A stretch of DNA of 64,000 nucleotides. Source: Polynucleobacter sp. MWH-UH35A (GTDB lineage Bacteria > Pseudomonadota > Gammaproteobacteria > Burkholderiales > Burkholderiaceae). Of the stretch, positions 9,348-20,413 are shown in pieces. Position 1 is the stretch's first letter; the number at the start of each line of letters is the position of its first letter. The stretch covers positions 1,896,560-1,960,559 of the forward strand of contig NZ_CP061285.1 in the NCBI RefSeq assembly GCF_018687075.1, in the 5' to 3' direction. Both the position numbers and the translations under genes were made by a program. A model generated the notes under the pieces. That model was not told where the DNA came from, searched no databases, and worked only from the letters and a program-made list of their open reading frames with translations.

Positions 9348-10664
9348 CTACTCTTCTTTTTGGATCTGCACAATCTTGAAATGCATTGTTACCCAAATCA
9401 AGATTAAGACTGGGGCGCCAATGATGGCAGTGCCATAAAAGAATGCTTGATACCCAAAGTGATCGACAAACACGCCCGAGAACCCTGCCAACCATTTGGG
9501 CAAGAGCAGCATCATCGAACTAAACAAAGCGTACTGAGTGGCTGAGTAGCGAATGTTGGTCAGCGATGACAAGAAAGCAATGAAGGCGGCGCTAGCAATA
9601 CCCGAACTTAAGTTATCAGCAGAAATCACCCAAATCAAACCATGTAAATCATGGCCTTGGGTTGCTAGCCACGCAAACAATAAGTTACTGACAGCCGAGA
9701 GAACTGCGCCCACAAAAAGAATTCGGAGAACGCCAAAGCGGAGTGTGAGTACACCACCAACAAAAGCGCCGACCAAAGTCATCACTACACCAAACACTTT
9801 ACTTACAGCAGCAACCTCATCCTTGGTGTAGCCCATGTCTACATAAAATGGGTTGGCCATAATGCCCATCACCACATCGCTAATGCGGTAGACGGCTATC
9901 AAAGACAAAATCAGAACTGCATGCCAACGATAGCGCGTAATAAATTCTGCAAAAGGCTCAACCAAGGTTTGATAGAGCCATGCTTTGGCAGTCCGCACCT
10001 TTGCTAACTCATACTTCACGGGCTCTTTGCTTAATAGGGTTGTCATTACACCAACGCCAATAGAAGCTGCCATACAAAGATAGGCAAATTGCCATGCGCC
10101 GGCATCGTAACCACTACCCGTTTCAGCACGAGCAGCAAGCCATAGAACCCCAGCACCAGCCCAAATGAGAGCGAGTCGATAACCAGTTTGATAGGTTGCT
10201 GCTAACGCTGCTTGATGATCGCTAGTGGCTGACTCAATTCGAAATGCATCCAAAGCAATGTCTTGAGTGGCTGATCCAAAAGCTACCAAAAGCGCACACC
10301 AAACAATCGAATTGAGTGCAAGCTTAGGATCCAATGTCGACATGCCGACTAGACCCAAAATAATGAGTGCTTGGGCAAAGAGCAACCAACTACGGCGGCG
10401 GCCAAATAATTTTGTTAGTAGCGGGATTTGCACACGATCTACCAGCGGCGCCCACATCCACTTAAAAGCATAAATTAATCCGACCCAGGTTAAGTAACCA
10501 ATCGTACTGCGGTCTATTCCAGCTTCACGCAACCAAAAACTGAGCGTGCCCAAGATAAGCAACAAAGGCAGTCCTGCAGAGAAACCCAAGAACAACATGC
10601 GCAAACAAGGCCACTCGAGATAAACCCGAAAGTCTTTTATCCAAGATTGGACTGCAGTTAACAC
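9348..10664 (-). CDS. AmpG-like major facilitator permease
   Basis: A 438-residue inner-membrane protein with about twelve to fourteen hydrophobic segments. The family pattern of AmpG muropeptide permeases is visible: LFLGFSAGLPLLLILGTLSFWLREAG near the N-terminus in separate pieces, KWMWAPLVDRV, the FGRRRSW loop, QDIALDAFRIE, and SSGIASAAFIAFLSSL. AmpG imports anhydro-muropeptides released by lytic transglycosylases such as the one at the left edge. Its start follows metW by 15 bases, so it is likely the last gene of the long minus-strand array. Substrate is inferred from the family only. Confidence 0.85.
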   Translation of the reverse strand: MLTAVQSWIKDFRVYLEWPCLRMLFLGFSAGLPLLLILGTLSFWLREAGIDRSTIGYLTWVGLIYAFKWMWAPLVDRVQIPLLTKLFGRRRSWLLFAQALIILGLVGMSTLDPKLALNSIVWCALLVAFGSATQDIALDAFRIESATSDHQAALAATYQTGYRLALIWAGAGVLWLAARAETGSGYDAGAWQFAYLCMAASIGVGVMTTLLSKEPVKYELAKVRTAKAWLYQTLVEPFAEFITRYRWHAVLILSLIAVYRISDVVMGIMANPFYVDMGYTKDEVAAVSKVFGVVMTLVGAFVGGVLTLRFGVLRILFVGAVLSAVSNLLFAWLATQGHDLHGLIWVISADNLSSGIASAAFIAFLSSLTNIRYSATQYALFSSMMLLLPKWLAGFSGVFVDHFGYQAFFYGTAIIGAPVLILIWVTMHFKIVQIQKEE

Positions 10665-10679
10665 CTTTGTTTTTATACC

Positions 10680-11273
10680 CTAGGCGCGACGGATACGGAA
10701 TAAGGCAAGACTGCCAAAAAGATTTGGCAATAAGGTAACCCGGCGACCTTCATGCAAGATACATTGATCGAGCACCTTGAGGCCCAAGCTTGAAGCCAAC
10801 TTTTCGAAGTCAGCAACCGTTAGAACACGGACGTTTGGAGTGTTGTACCACTGATAAGGCAGGCTTTTAGAAACTGGCATGCGACCCAAACCAACAGCAA
10901 GGCGATGCGACCAGTGGCCAAAATTTGGGAAAGAGATAACAGACTCTTTGCCTACGCGCACTACTTCACGCAAAATTTTCTCAGTCTGATGAATGGTTTG
11001 CAATGTTTGCGATAGCACAACCGTATCAAAACTGTTGTCTTCAAAAAGAGCCAATCCTCCTTCTAAATCTTGCTGAATGACATTTAAACCTTTTTGCACA
11101 CAAGACAGTACGCGTGCATCATCAATCTCAACACCATAGGTATGAACTGGTTTTTGCTTTTGCAAAAATTCTAGGAAGCTACCATCACCACAGCCAAGAT
11201 CTAACACTTGGGTATTAGGTGCAATCCAATTGGCTATAGCGGCAAAATCAGCGCGCTTATTAAAATTAGTCAT
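10680..11273 (-). CDS. metW: Methionine biosynthesis protein MetW (methyltransferase-like)
   Basis: A 197-residue SAM-dependent methyltransferase-fold protein usually linked to metX. The SAM-binding motif [15 protein letters not shown] is clear, followed by [10 protein letters not shown] and [11 protein letters not shown], typical of MetW. The frame continues upstream to 11390, but that part is antisense-like noise inside metX; the start chosen is ATG 11273, which overlaps the end of metX by eight bases, indicating translational coupling. In related bacteria MetX needs MetW for activity or regulation; that role is known from the family, not visible here. Confidence 0.93.
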   Translation of the reverse strand: MTNFNKRADFAAIANWIAPNTQVLDLGCGDGSFLEFLQKQKPVHTYGVEIDDARVLSCVQKGLNVIQQDLEGGLALFEDNSFDTVVLSQTLQTIHQTEKILREVVRVGKESVISFPNFGHWSHRLAVGLGRMPVSKSLPYQWYNTPNVRVLTVADFEKLASSLGLKVLDQCILHEGRRVTLLPNLFGSLALFRIRRA

Positions 11274-12408
11274 GCTTGGCCTCACGCATTTGCATAAAGT
11301 AGGCCCTAACCAAATTGTGATAACGCGCATCGTCCAGCAAGAATGCATCGTGACCGTGTGGCGCATCAATCTCCGCATAAGTAACTTCACTCTTATTACT
11401 CAACAAAGACTGAACAATTTCGCGACTGCGATTGGGTGGAAAACGCCAATCCGTTGAAAAGCTCACTACTAAAAACTTGGCTTGAACCTCTGCAAGGGCG
11501 CGATTTAAACTGCCATCGCAGCGACGAGCAGGATCAAAATAATCCAAGGCTCGTGTAATAAGCAAATAGGTATTGGCATCAAAATAAGTTGAAAACTTAT
11601 CGCCCTGATGACGCAAATAGCTCTCAACCTCAAACTCAACATCAAAGCTGAAGCGATAGTCGTTGGACTCACCATTGGGGCGCTGCAACTCACGCCCAAA
11701 TTTTTCTGCCATATCGTCGTCAGATAAATACGTGATGTGGCCAACCATACGGGCCAACCGCAAACCACGCTTGGGCACTACGCCGTGCTCATAATAGTTG
11801 CCACCATGAAAATCTGGGTCCGACAAAATAGCATTGCGCGCCACTTCATTAAATGCAATATTTTGCGCGCTAAGCTTTGGTGTAGATGCAATCACTACGC
11901 AATGGTCTATGCGCTTCGGAAATTGGATAGCCCAAGCCAAAGCCTGCATACCACCTAAACTACCGCCCATCACCGCAGCGAACTTCCGTATACCCAGCTT
12001 ATCGGCCAAGCGAGCCTGCGTATTTACCCAATCCTCAACAGTAACGACAGGAAAGTCTGCGCCATAAGGCTTGCCAGTTTCCGGGTTAATGCTCATGGGC
12101 CCAGTCGAACCAAAGCAGGAACCCAAATTATTTACGCCAATTACAAAGAAGTGATTAGTGTCTACTGGCTTACCTGGGCCAATCATGTTGTCCCACCAAC
12201 CAATATCTTCTGGATCTTCAGGGCTTGGGCCCGCTACATGATGAGAGGCATTCAGCGCATGACAAACCAATACGGCATTACTTTTATCAGCGTTGAGTTT
12301 GCCGTAGGTTTCAATGACTAAGTCATAACCAGACAACATGGCGCCACTCTGCAAAGGCAGGGGCTCGGCAAAATGAATGGTGTTTCTAGAAAGGTGTAGC
12401 TCGCTCAT
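11266..12408 (-). CDS. metX: Homoserine O-acyltransferase
   Basis: An alpha/beta-hydrolase-fold acyltransferase that activates homoserine for methionine synthesis. The nucleophile elbow [13 protein letters not shown] holds the catalytic Ser, [12 protein letters not shown] the Asp region, and [12 protein letters not shown] the catalytic His. Length of 380 residues is normal. The acyl donor (acetyl or succinyl) cannot be settled by eye; many betaproteobacterial MetX proteins use succinyl-CoA. The start ATG overlaps the stop of slmA (ATGA type), and the 3' end overlaps metW. Confidence 0.95.
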   Translation of the reverse strand: MSELHLSRNTIHFAEPLPLQSGAMLSGYDLVIETYGKLNADKSNAVLVCHALNASHHVAGPSPEDPEDIGWWDNMIGPGKPVDTNHFFVIGVNNLGSCFGSTGPMSINPETGKPYGADFPVVTVEDWVNTQARLADKLGIRKFAAVMGGSLGGMQALAWAIQFPKRIDHCVVIASTPKLSAQNIAFNEVARNAILSDPDFHGGNYYEHGVVPKRGLRLARMVGHITYLSDDDMAEKFGRELQRPNGESNDYRFSFDVEFEVESYLRHQGDKFSTYFDANTYLLITRALDYFDPARRCDGSLNRALAEVQAKFLVVSFSTDWRFPPNRSREIVQSLLSNKSEVTYAEIDAPHGHDAFLLDDARYHNLVRAYFMQMREAKHD

Positions 12409-13055
12409 TCTGACAAGAGAAGACGCAAACTAACATCGGAGGCTTCTGTCGGCAACTTCTTAAATCCGCTACGGGCAAAGCGATGCCAACGGCCCAAAAC
12501 AAAACTCATCAACATGGCAGCTCGGATGCTGACTTCTTCTTGACCCAGATTTGCCCAGTTACCACCTTGAGTTTGAGCAATACGCAGAGCCTGCTTAAGA
12601 GATGCCTCGACACGATCTAGCACCTGAGTAATGCGCTCTTGTAAACGATCATCTTCTTGTAACAAAGCATCGCCCAATAAAACACGGGTCATACCAGGAT
12701 TTTTTTCAGCAAAGAATAAAAGCATTTGCAAAATGCCGCGCGCCTGAGCGAGGCCAGACTCTTCTTTTTGATTGATTTGATTAATCAATCCAAAAACCGT
12801 TTGCTCAATAAAAGAAATGAGGCCTTCAAACATCTGCGCTTTACTTGCAAAATGACGGTACAGGGCTGCTTCTGAGACCTCGATCTTAGCTGCTAAAGCC
12901 GCAGTGGTAACGCGTTCACCCTTGGGGTTTTGCAACATCTCCGCAAGCACTTGCAGAATCTGCAAGCGACGCTCGCCAGGACGAGGACGCTTGCGAGCTT
13001 TACCAGCGTCAGCATTGCTGTCGTTAATATCTGCTGGCTCTGTAGGTTCGCGCAT
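12405..13055 (-). CDS. slmA: Nucleoid occlusion factor SlmA-like TetR regulator
   Basis: A 216-residue TetR-fold DNA-binding protein. After a charged disordered N-terminus ([12 protein letters not shown]) come [10 protein letters not shown], the helix-turn-helix region [20 protein letters not shown] in family-typical form, and [13 protein letters not shown] and [12 protein letters not shown], which match SlmA proteins. SlmA binds specific chromosomal sites and blocks FtsZ assembly over the nucleoid. It sits between argB and metX, overlapping metX by four bases. SlmA versus another TetR regulator is judged from recalled sequence likeness. Confidence 0.88.
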   Translation of the reverse strand: MREPTEPADINDSNADAGKARKRPRPGERRLQILQVLAEMLQNPKGERVTTAALAAKIEVSEAALYRHFASKAQMFEGLISFIEQTVFGLINQINQKEESGLAQARGILQMLLFFAEKNPGMTRVLLGDALLQEDDRLQERITQVLDRVEASLKQALRIAQTQGGNWANLGQEEVSIRAAMLMSFVLGRWHRFARSGFKKLPTEASDVSLRLLLSE

Positions 13056-13065
13056 GCTGATTTAC

Positions 13066-13968
13066 TTATCTAGAACGGATCATCGTCCCGAACGCTTGCT
13101 CGGTCAGAATTTCTAACAATAAAGAATGTTCAATACGGCCATCGATGATGTGCACTGAATTCACGCCGCTCTTAGCAGCATCTAGTGCAGAAGAAATCTT
13201 AGGCAACATACCGCCAGAAATAGTGCCATCCGCAAAAAGTGCATCAATTTCTCGCGCAGTTAAGTCTGTCAACAGCTTGCCGTCCTTATCCATCACACCA
13301 GGAATATTGGTCATCATGACCAATTTCTCTGCGTGGAGAATTTCGGCCATCTTGCCGGCGACTAAGTCTGCATTAATGTTGTATGCCTGACCCTCAGCGC
13401 TAAAGCCGATTGGAGAGATCACCGGAATAAACGCATCATCTTGCAAGGCTTTAACGACCGCAGGGTTAATAGCTTCAATTTCACCAACAAAACCGATGTC
13501 TACTTTTTTTCCTGGCTCTGAGTCGCTAGGAATCATCATTTTCTTAGCGTGGATCAAGCCGCCATCTTTACCGGTTAAGCCAACCGCCTGGCCACCAAAG
13601 TGGTTAATCAACATCACAATATCTTGCTGTACTTCGCCACCGAGAACCCACTCCACAACTTCCATGGTTTCTTCGTCGGTTACGCGCATACCCTGAATAA
13701 AGGTTCCGGTCTTGCCAATTTTCTTGAGGGCTTCATCGATTTGTGGTCCACCACCATGAACCACCACTGGATTCATACCGACCAATTTCAACAAAATCAC
13801 GTCGCGCGCAAAACTTTCTTTGAGGCGCTCTTCGACCATGGCGTTTCCACCATACTTAATCACAATAGTCTTGCCGTGATAAGCGCGAATATAAGGTAGC
13901 GCTTCGGCAAGAATCTCTGCCTTTAATAAAGGTGAGATATCACTTAGAGTTGGCAAATGCTTAGTCAT
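13066..13968 (-). CDS. argB: Acetylglutamate kinase
   Basis: Second enzyme of arginine synthesis, phosphorylating N-acetylglutamate. The amino-acid-kinase fold marks are all present: VIKYGGNAM with the catalytic Lys, [10 protein letters not shown], the substrate region [32 protein letters not shown] and the C-terminal GGMLPKI. Length of 300 residues is typical. It is 12 bases downstream of dksA and 10 bases upstream of slmA on the same strand, within a tightly packed array. Confidence 0.97.
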   Translation of the reverse strand: MTKHLPTLSDISPLLKAEILAEALPYIRAYHGKTIVIKYGGNAMVEERLKESFARDVILLKLVGMNPVVVHGGGPQIDEALKKIGKTGTFIQGMRVTDEETMEVVEWVLGGEVQQDIVMLINHFGGQAVGLTGKDGGLIHAKKMMIPSDSEPGKKVDIGFVGEIEAINPAVVKALQDDAFIPVISPIGFSAEGQAYNINADLVAGKMAEILHAEKLVMMTNIPGVMDKDGKLLTDLTAREIDALFADGTISGGMLPKISSALDAAKSGVNSVHIIDGRIEHSLLLEILTEQAFGTMIRSR

Positions 13969-13980
13969 TACAAGTCTGAT

Positions 13981-14469
13981 TTATTCGCCAAATAATTTTT
14001 GGCGGAGTTCGCGACGCTCTTGAGCTTCAAGAGATAAATTGGCTGTAGGCCTTGCAATTAAACGGTTCAGGCCGATTGGCTCGCCTGTTTCTTCGCACCA
14101 ACCATAGTCACCAGACTCAATACGCGCTAATGCTTGCTCTACTTTTTTGAGCAGCTTACGCTCGCGGTCGCGTGTGCGTAATTCCAATGCATGCTCTTCT
14201 TCGATGGTTGCACGATCAGCAGGATCGGGAACCAAAATGTTTTCACGCAGATGCTCCGTTGTCTCGGATGCATTCTTCAAAATGTCATCTTTAAGAGTAA
14301 GCAGTTTTTGACGGAAAAAATCCAACTGCGCAGCATTCATGTAGTCCTTGTCGGACATCTTGAGAAGTTCTGCCTCAGTGAGTGGAGCACCTTTTGCAAC
14401 TTTAGTGCTCGCAGCCTTGCTTCCTGCTTTTGCAGCAGTTGCTGGTTTTGTTGCTGTTTTTACCGTCAT
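13981..14469 (-). CDS. dksA: RNA polymerase-binding factor DksA, cysteine-poor type
   Basis: A coiled-coil factor that inserts into the RNA polymerase secondary channel and works with ppGpp. The 162-residue product has a Lys/Ala-rich N-terminus, the coiled coil with the tip residues D82, D85 and A87 (PDPADRATIEEEH), and the globular end GEPIGLNRLIARPTANLSLEAQ in shorter pieces. Only the first of the four zinc cysteines remains (C125); the others are T128, S146 and A149, so zinc binding of the classical type is not expected. Such C-T-S-A forms are known in other proteobacteria and can be functional. A His-rich COG0523 GTPase gene lies directly upstream. Confidence 0.95.
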   Translation of the reverse strand: MTVKTATKPATAAKAGSKAASTKVAKGAPLTEAELLKMSDKDYMNAAQLDFFRQKLLTLKDDILKNASETTEHLRENILVPDPADRATIEEEHALELRTRDRERKLLKKVEQALARIESGDYGWCEETGEPIGLNRLIARPTANLSLEAQERRELRQKLFGE

Positions 14470-14589
14470 CTCATTCTTTCCTGATTTGAAGCATTATTGC
14501 CTCATTCTGCCAAACTTTTATTACCCTCGAATCAATATTTCTCAATATTCATAATATCGACCGTGGCGGCGGATTGTACCCGAATCTCC

Positions 14590-15651
14590 CTAAGCCAAAC
14601 ATCCCTCAAGCCCAGCCAATAGGGTGTCCTTAGGTAAATCGATGCCTATAAAGACCATGCGGGTTTGCTTGGGTTCTGCACCCCATGGACCAGCTAAATC
14701 GCTGCCCATCATCTGATGAACGCCCTGAAACACCACTTTACGAGGGCTTCCCTTAACATAGAGGACGCCTTTATAGCGCAGCATCTTCTCGCCAAAGACC
14801 TCCAAAATGCCCCCAAGGAAGTCCTCCAACTTTTTGTGATCAAAGGGTTTATCACTACGAAAAACGAAGGATTGGATACGATCTGTATGGCCTGCGTGAC
14901 CATGGTGGTGATCATGACTATGATCGTGGCCACACGTGCTGTGATCATGATCATGGCTGTGGTCATGACCGCAATTGGCATGATCGTGGTCATCCTGCTC
15001 CAAGAAGTGCGGATCAATATCCAACTTGGCATTGAGATTGAAGCCCTTCAGATCCAAGACTGCATTTAAAGACACCACGCCTTTAGAAATGCCAGCAATA
15101 GGCGCCCTTGGGTTCATATGCATTAAGCGATTGCGCAAGGCATCCACCTCAGCAGAGCCGACCAAATCTGTTTTGGTAATAAAGATTTGATCTGCAAAGC
15201 CAACCTGACGCTGCGCTTCTTCGTGCTCGTTGAGTTGCTGCTGACCATGTTTGGCATCTACTAGAGTAACCACGGCATCCAAAACATAATGGTCTGCAAC
15301 ATCATCATCCATAAAGAATGTCTGGGCTACAGGGCCAGGATTAGCTACGCCCGTGGTTTCAATTACCACACGATCAAAACTAATCTTTTTATCTTTGCGC
15401 TGTTCCCATAATGCATTGAGCGCTTCAACAAGATCGCCGCGAATGGTGCAGCAAATGCAGCCATTACTCATTTGCACAATGTTCTCTTGGTTGTCTTGCA
15501 CCAAGATATCGTTATCAATGTTTTCTTCGCCGAATTCATTCTCGATCACCGCAATTTTTTTACCATGCTCCTCAGTGAGAATGTGTTTAAGCAAAGTAGT
15601 TTTTCCGCTTCCCAAGAAGCCTGTCAAAATCGTTACCGGAATTAATGCCAT
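14590..15651 (-). CDS. COG0523/CobW-family metal-handling GTPase, His-rich
   Basis: A 353-residue G3E GTPase. The Walker A loop [11 protein letters not shown], the putative metal site GCICCTIR (CXCC), the [11 protein letters not shown] switch region and the TKTDLV guanine-specificity motif are all seen. Between the GTPase and the C-terminal domain runs a His/Asp-rich segment (about residues 225-265) with repeated HDHSHD units, a likely metal buffer. Such proteins are thought to deliver or save zinc or other metals. The frame allows ATG 15666, but MALIPVT at 15651 fits the family. No convincing Zur operator was seen upstream. It lies 120 bases ahead of dksA. Confidence 0.9.
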   Translation of the reverse strand: MALIPVTILTGFLGSGKTTLLKHILTEEHGKKIAVIENEFGEENIDNDILVQDNQENIVQMSNGCICCTIRGDLVEALNALWEQRKDKKISFDRVVIETTGVANPGPVAQTFFMDDDVADHYVLDAVVTLVDAKHGQQQLNEHEEAQRQVGFADQIFITKTDLVGSAEVDALRNRLMHMNPRAPIAGISKGVVSLNAVLDLKGFNLNAKLDIDPHFLEQDDHDHANCGHDHSHDHDHSTCGHDHSHDHHHGHAGHTDRIQSFVFRSDKPFDHKKLEDFLGGILEVFGEKMLRYKGVLYVKGSPRKVVFQGVHQMMGSDLAGPWGAEPKQTRMVFIGIDLPKDTLLAGLEGCLA

Positions 15652-15720
15652 GGATGATCCAATCAAAATCTAAAAGCTAACAATTCCCAAAGTGGGAAAC
15701 CTTCTATCTTACCGAGTTCC

Positions 15721-16722
15721 TTAGTCTTTGCCAGCCTTTGCGCGCGGATGCGCTTTATCGTATGCCTGAGCTAGGTGCTGAAAATCTAAGGACGTATAAA
15801 TCTGGGTACTAGCGATGCTGGCATGCCCCAACATCTCCTGTACTGCACGTAAATCTTGCGAGGATTGCAGTACATGACTTGCAAAACTGTGCCGCATCAT
15901 ATGGGGGTGCACATGGGTTGGTAAACCAGCACGCATCGCTAAAGTGCGTAATCTTGCTTGCACAGTGCGTGGCGATAGTCGCTTGCCTGTGGTTGATAAA
16001 AACAGGGCCATTGATTCTTCGGCATAGCTACCAGCATCACGCAGCTCTCGCCATGCAGTAAGCGACTTCATCGCTGGTACACCAACCGGTACTGAACGTC
16101 GTTTACCGCCCTTACCTAAAACCGTTACCTCGGCAGCATCCCAATCTAACCAGCCAGCAGATTCATGCTGGCGATCTTTGCTTTGCATCACATCAATGCC
16201 GAGAAGCTCCGATAGACGCAAGCCTGAGGAATACAGTAAATCAATAATCGCCGCATCGCGGATCGACTCCAAATCTTTCTTTTCTTCAGCTTCTTTGACG
16301 GCTTGATTTACGAGGGCCAGCGCTTGCTCAACGGATAGCGCCTTAGGCAAGGACTTCAATCGCTTGGGCGCCTTCACATCATCCACCGGATTGGCAATCA
16401 GATTGCTGGTGACCTTGCCTGCACGCGCATCACGCCTCGCATCTTTCTCAGTAAGCCAGTCATACCAACCGCGCCATGCTGACAGCGCCCTTGCAATACT
16501 TCTCGCAGATTTGCCTTTGGAATGCAAGCGTCCGGCCCAACGACGTACATGACCATTGCTGACTTTTAATAATTCAATGGAGTCTTCAAGTGCAAAATTT
16601 TGGAGGTCGCTGAGATCCATGCCATATGCTTTGAGTGTATGCGGCGAGAGTTGACGCAACACATGCAACTCATGCAAATACTCTTGCATGAGGGGATGAA
16701 GTTCAGTCGCCTTTAATTTCAT
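15721..16722 (-). CDS. xerC: Site-specific tyrosine recombinase XerC
   Basis: Resolves chromosome dimers at dif together with XerD and FtsK. The SAM-like core-binding domain (LSPHTLKAYGMDL) is followed by the catalytic domain with LLYSSGLRLSELLGID (first Arg), the beta-hairpin Lys region GKGGKRRSVPVG, HPHMMRHSFASHVL (HxxR) and the nucleophile in QIYTSLDFQHL. Start ATG 16722 gives 333 residues; the frame continues upstream but overlaps the preceding gene. It overlaps the DUF484 gene by 20 bases, a pairing seen in many proteobacteria. Confidence 0.95.
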   Translation of the reverse strand: MKLKATELHPLMQEYLHELHVLRQLSPHTLKAYGMDLSDLQNFALEDSIELLKVSNGHVRRWAGRLHSKGKSARSIARALSAWRGWYDWLTEKDARRDARAGKVTSNLIANPVDDVKAPKRLKSLPKALSVEQALALVNQAVKEAEEKKDLESIRDAAIIDLLYSSGLRLSELLGIDVMQSKDRQHESAGWLDWDAAEVTVLGKGGKRRSVPVGVPAMKSLTAWRELRDAGSYAEESMALFLSTTGKRLSPRTVQARLRTLAMRAGLPTHVHPHMMRHSFASHVLQSSQDLRAVQEMLGHASIASTQIYTSLDFQHLAQAYDKAHPRAKAGKD

Positions 16723-17377
16723 AAGCCTGGATACGATCCAAAGCTGCAGCAGTGAGTTCGGCGATCTGACGCAAATAGAAAGCGCCCATATCAGCAGTAA
16801 AACGTGACTCATCTCTACTTGCTAGCAATAACACCGCCGGCGATTGAGTGGAGCCAATACTCTTACCCAAAGGCAGGCCAATAGCCACCATACTTTGCCA
16901 TTCTGGATCGATGGTTGTTTGGCTAGCTAATAGTGCCACGCTAGCGGCAGCCAACTCTTTTGCTGAGCCACATAGGGGTGTATCCACCCAAGGGCCAAAA
17001 GCAGAATTAGGAGCAAGCAATTGCGCAGACTCCACTTCAAACACTTCAGCAAGACCAGAGGTAATTGCCGCCTCTACATCAGACTTATTATTTGCCTTCA
17101 TCAGGCGCAATAACCAAGCAACTAAACTTTGTTGGGTTTTATCGTTACGACTACCAAAGTGCAACATCTCACTTAAGCGACGATTGAGTTCTTGATTTTG
17201 TGTACGCAACACCGTCATCTGACGCTCTTGCAAAGAGATCGCGCGATCTTCATGTGGGTGCTTAATACGAATCTCATTTAAGAGATCGGCATAGCGCTCG
17301 AAAAAACCTGGGGTTACCCGTAACCACTCGGCAACCAATTCTTCTTGCTCAGCTTGTTTTGGATCGATTGCACTCAT
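16703..17377 (-). CDS. DUF484 family protein
   Basis: A 224-residue GAF-like protein of unknown exact function. The N-terminal part VAEWLRVTPGFFERYADLL and the coiled-coil-like QERQMTVLRTQNQELNRRLSE are diagnostic of DUF484, followed by a GAF-fold domain. The gene overlaps xerC by 20 bases, an association widespread in gamma- and betaproteobacteria, where DUF484 proteins usually lie between diaminopimelate or division genes and xerC. No catalytic motif is visible. Confidence 0.88.
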   Translation of the reverse strand: MSAIDPKQAEQEELVAEWLRVTPGFFERYADLLNEIRIKHPHEDRAISLQERQMTVLRTQNQELNRRLSEMLHFGSRNDKTQQSLVAWLLRLMKANNKSDVEAAITSGLAEVFEVESAQLLAPNSAFGPWVDTPLCGSAKELAAASVALLASQTTIDPEWQSMVAIGLPLGKSIGSTQSPAVLLLASRDESRFTADMGAFYLRQIAELTAAALDRIQAYEIKGD

Positions 17378-17426
17378 GAATTTCTTTCTCTAATGACTTT
17401 TTTATTTACTTGTTTTATAGACTTAG

Positions 17427-18899
17427 TTAGCCAAGTTTTTTACGCAAGAGCTCATTCACCTGGCCAGGATTAGCCTTGCCTTGTGAGGCCTTCATGATCT
17501 GACCGACTAGGGCATTAAAAGCCTTCTCTTTACCAGAGCGAAACTCTTCAGCAGACTTCTGGTTGGCGGCCAATACTTGATCGATGATGGCTTCAATAGC
17601 ACCGCTATCACTAATTTGTTTCAAGCCTTTGGCATCAATGACTTGATCAACCGTGCTGATGGCCTTGCCTGCAATAGCTTCTTCCCACAGAATCGCAAAG
17701 ATATCCTTGGCAATCTTATTGGAGATGGTGCCGTCTGCGACGCGAGTCAACAAGGGCGCCAAATGCCCAGCCTGTAGTGGTGCATCTGCCGTTGCAATAC
17801 CTGCACGGTTTAAGGATGAAGCAAACTCACCAGCAATTAAATTAGCGGCTGCTTTAGCCAAAGGCTTGCCAACAATGGCCAACAACTCTTCAAATACTTT
17901 TGCAGTATCACGATCTTGAGTGAGCAACTGCGCATCGTATGCGCTCAAACCAAATTCGCTTTGCCATTGCTCACGCAATTGTGCAGGCAGTGCCGGCATC
18001 TTGCTGCGCACATCCGCAATCCATGCATCGTCTATTACCACTGGCAACAAGTCAGGATCGGGGAAGTAGCGGTAGTCGTTCGCATCTTCTTTGCTGCGCA
18101 TGCTGCGTGTTTCACCGCGATCAGGATCGTATAAGCGGGTTTCTTGAACGACAGTGCCCCCGTCTTCGATCAATTCAATTTGGCGGCGCACTTCATACTG
18201 AATGGCCTCTTCCAGAAAGCGGAAAGAATTCAAGTTTTTGATTTCGCAACGAGTACCAAATTCAACCTGGCCTTTGGGGCGAACGGATACGTTTGCATCA
18301 CAGCGGAAAGAGCCTTCTTGCATATTGCCGTCACAAACCCCCAACCAAACCACCAGGCTATGTAAGGCCTTGGCATAGGCTACCGCTTCGGCCGCACTAC
18401 GCATGACTGGCTCGGTCACAATCTCGAGGAGTGGTGTGCCGGCGCGGTTTAAGTCTATGCCACTAGACGGTTCGCCATGGGGACCAATGAAGCCTTCTTC
18501 GTGAACTGATTTACCAGCATCCTCTTCCATATGGGCGCGAGTGAGTTCAACCACCTTCACCTCATCGCCAACTAGGATTTCTACTTGACCGCCGACTACT
18601 ACCGGGATCTCCATCTGGCTAATTTGATAGCCCTTTGGCAAATCAGGATAGAAGTAATTCTTGCGCGCAAAAATACTTGCTGGAGAAATCTTTGCATTCA
18701 CCGCCAAACCAAAACGAATGGCATGCTCTACTGCTTGACGATTCAATACTGGCAATACTCCAGGTAAAGCCAGATCGACTGCACATGCTTGAGTATTTGG
18801 CTGCGCACCAAAACGTGTGCTTGCGCCACTAAAAATCTTAGACTGCGTTTGTAATTGTGCGTGGGTCTCTAGACCAATAACGACTTCCCATTGCATCAT
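17427..18899 (-). CDS. gatB: Asp-tRNA(Asn)/Glu-tRNA(Gln) amidotransferase subunit B
   Basis: Subunit B of the amidotransferase that corrects mischarged Glu-tRNA(Gln) and Asp-tRNA(Asn). At 490 residues it has the normal length; [29 protein letters not shown] [25 protein letters not shown] with the zinc/magnesium site and the C-terminal YqeY/GatB domain ([19 protein letters not shown]) are visible. The start overlaps the gatA stop by four bases. ATG 18899 and ATG 18896 are both possible. It indicates that this organism uses indirect charging for Gln and possibly Asn. Confidence 0.97.
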   Translation of the reverse strand: MMQWEVVIGLETHAQLQTQSKIFSGASTRFGAQPNTQACAVDLALPGVLPVLNRQAVEHAIRFGLAVNAKISPASIFARKNYFYPDLPKGYQISQMEIPVVVGGQVEILVGDEVKVVELTRAHMEEDAGKSVHEEGFIGPHGEPSSGIDLNRAGTPLLEIVTEPVMRSAAEAVAYAKALHSLVVWLGVCDGNMQEGSFRCDANVSVRPKGQVEFGTRCEIKNLNSFRFLEEAIQYEVRRQIELIEDGGTVVQETRLYDPDRGETRSMRSKEDANDYRYFPDPDLLPVVIDDAWIADVRSKMPALPAQLREQWQSEFGLSAYDAQLLTQDRDTAKVFEELLAIVGKPLAKAAANLIAGEFASSLNRAGIATADAPLQAGHLAPLLTRVADGTISNKIAKDIFAILWEEAIAGKAISTVDQVIDAKGLKQISDSGAIEAIIDQVLAANQKSAEEFRSGKEKAFNALVGQIMKASQGKANPGQVNELLRKKLG

Positions 18900-20413
18900 G
18901 CCACCTCACTTGCTGGGCGCAAATGCCAATCACTGGCTTGCTGATATTGATGAGCCACTTGCAACAAGCGCGCTTCCGAAAAGTAATTACCGATAAGCTG
19001 CATACCAATAGGTAGATTGCTTGCATTAAATCCACAAGGAACGCTCATAGCTGGCAAGCCTGCTAAGTTAGTAGACAGGGTGTAAATATCCTCTAAATAC
19101 ATTTGCACTGGATCTTTTGACTTCTCACCCAAACGCCAGGCCACATCAGGGGCTACAGGGCCTAAGATGACATCGCACTGCTTAAACGCCGCCTGAAAAT
19201 CCGCAGCAATAATACGACGTATCTTTTGCGCTTGCAGATAGTAGGCATCGTAATAGCCATGACATAGAACGTAGGTGCCAATCATGATGCGGCGCTTCAC
19301 TTCTGCACCAAAACCTTCGGTGCGTGATTTCGCATACATATCATTAAGATCACGATATTCATTGGCGCGGTATCCGTAACGCACACCATCAAAGCGACTC
19401 AAATTACTAGATGCTTCTGCTGGCGCTAATACGTAATACACCGGAATAGATAACTTGGTTTTAGGCAAACTCACTTCAACTAATGTCGCACCCAAGCTCT
19501 CTAAAAGCTTGGCAGCTTCATTAACGGATTTAGCAACATCACTTGCTAAACCTTCGGCAAAGAATTCTTTTGGTAAGCCAACACGCAAACCTTCCAATGG
19601 TTTTGCAGGATTTGTGTTGCCTTCTTTCCAAGCTTGATTCAGGTAACGACCATAGTCCTCTCCTGAATCAGCCAAAGAAGTGGAGTCACGCGGATCATGT
19701 GAAGACATCGCCGACAAGAGAAGCGAGCAATCTTCAGCCGTCTTACCCATGGGCCCCGCTTGATCGAGTGAAGAGGCGTAGGCAATCATGCCGTAACGGG
19801 AAACGCGCCCATAACTAGGCTTAATGCCAGTTAATCCACAAAATGCTGCTGGCTGACGTATGGAGCCGCCGGTATCCGTTCCGGTAGCAATCGGCGCCAA
19901 GCCAGCTGCTACCGCTGCAGCTGAACCGCCGGATGACCCACCTGCTACGTGAGCGACATTCCAAGGATTTAAAACCGGTCCAAAAGCAGAGTTTTCATTA
20001 GAGGAGCCCATGGCGAACTCATCCATATTGGTTTTACCCAAACAAACCATTCCAGCACCATGGGGATTGTGTTCATCTGGAATTCCCAGATTAGCAACTA
20101 CTGTGGCATCAAAAGGACTTTGATATTCAGACAATATTTTGGATGCCGCAGTCGACTTCCAGCCCCGCGTTACAAAGACATCCTTGTGGGCAATGGGGAT
20201 ACCCGTTAACTTTCCGAACTTTCCTGATGAAATTAGCTGATCTGCTTTATTTGCTTGCTCTAAGCTTAAGTGAGCATTCACATCAAGATAGGCATTCCAC
20301 TGTTTTCCAGCCTCAATACGGTCCAAAAAGTACTGGGTCAGCTCAGCACTGGAGACCTCTTTTGCGGCAAGCGCTTTTGCCATTAAGGCGATAGAGGTGT
20401 TATGCCAACTCAT
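18896..20413 (-). CDS. gatA: Asp-tRNA(Asn)/Glu-tRNA(Gln) amidotransferase subunit A
   Basis: The amidase-signature subunit that releases ammonia from glutamine. The catalytic triad is intact: Lys in PIAHKDVFV, cis-Ser in [14 protein letters not shown] and the nucleophile in [11 protein letters not shown]. The Gln/Asp-binding region [10 protein letters not shown] is present. The product has 505 residues. gatA lies between gatC and gatB with four-base overlaps on both sides, so the three are translated as one coupled unit. Confidence 0.97.
   Translation of the reverse strand: MSWHNTSIALMAKALAAKEVSSAELTQYFLDRIEAGKQWNAYLDVNAHLSLEQANKADQLISSGKFGKLTGIPIAHKDVFVTRGWKSTAASKILSEYQSPFDATVVANLGIPDEHNPHGAGMVCLGKTNMDEFAMGSSNENSAFGPVLNPWNVAHVAGGSSGGSAAAVAAGLAPIATGTDTGGSIRQPAAFCGLTGIKPSYGRVSRYGMIAYASSLDQAGPMGKTAEDCSLLLSAMSSHDPRDSTSLADSGEDYGRYLNQAWKEGNTNPAKPLEGLRVGLPKEFFAEGLASDVAKSVNEAAKLLESLGATLVEVSLPKTKLSIPVYYVLAPAEASSNLSRFDGVRYGYRANEYRDLNDMYAKSRTEGFGAEVKRRIMIGTYVLCHGYYDAYYLQAQKIRRIIAADFQAAFKQCDVILGPVAPDVAWRLGEKSKDPVQMYLEDIYTLSTNLAGLPAMSVPCGFNASNLPIGMQLIGNYFSEARLLQVAHQYQQASDWHLRPASEVA

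Noticed and set aside
14716..15069. Plus-strand frame of 117 codons rich in Met/Ile/Val
   Set aside because: It is the antisense shadow of the His/Asp-rich tract of the COG0523 GTPase.
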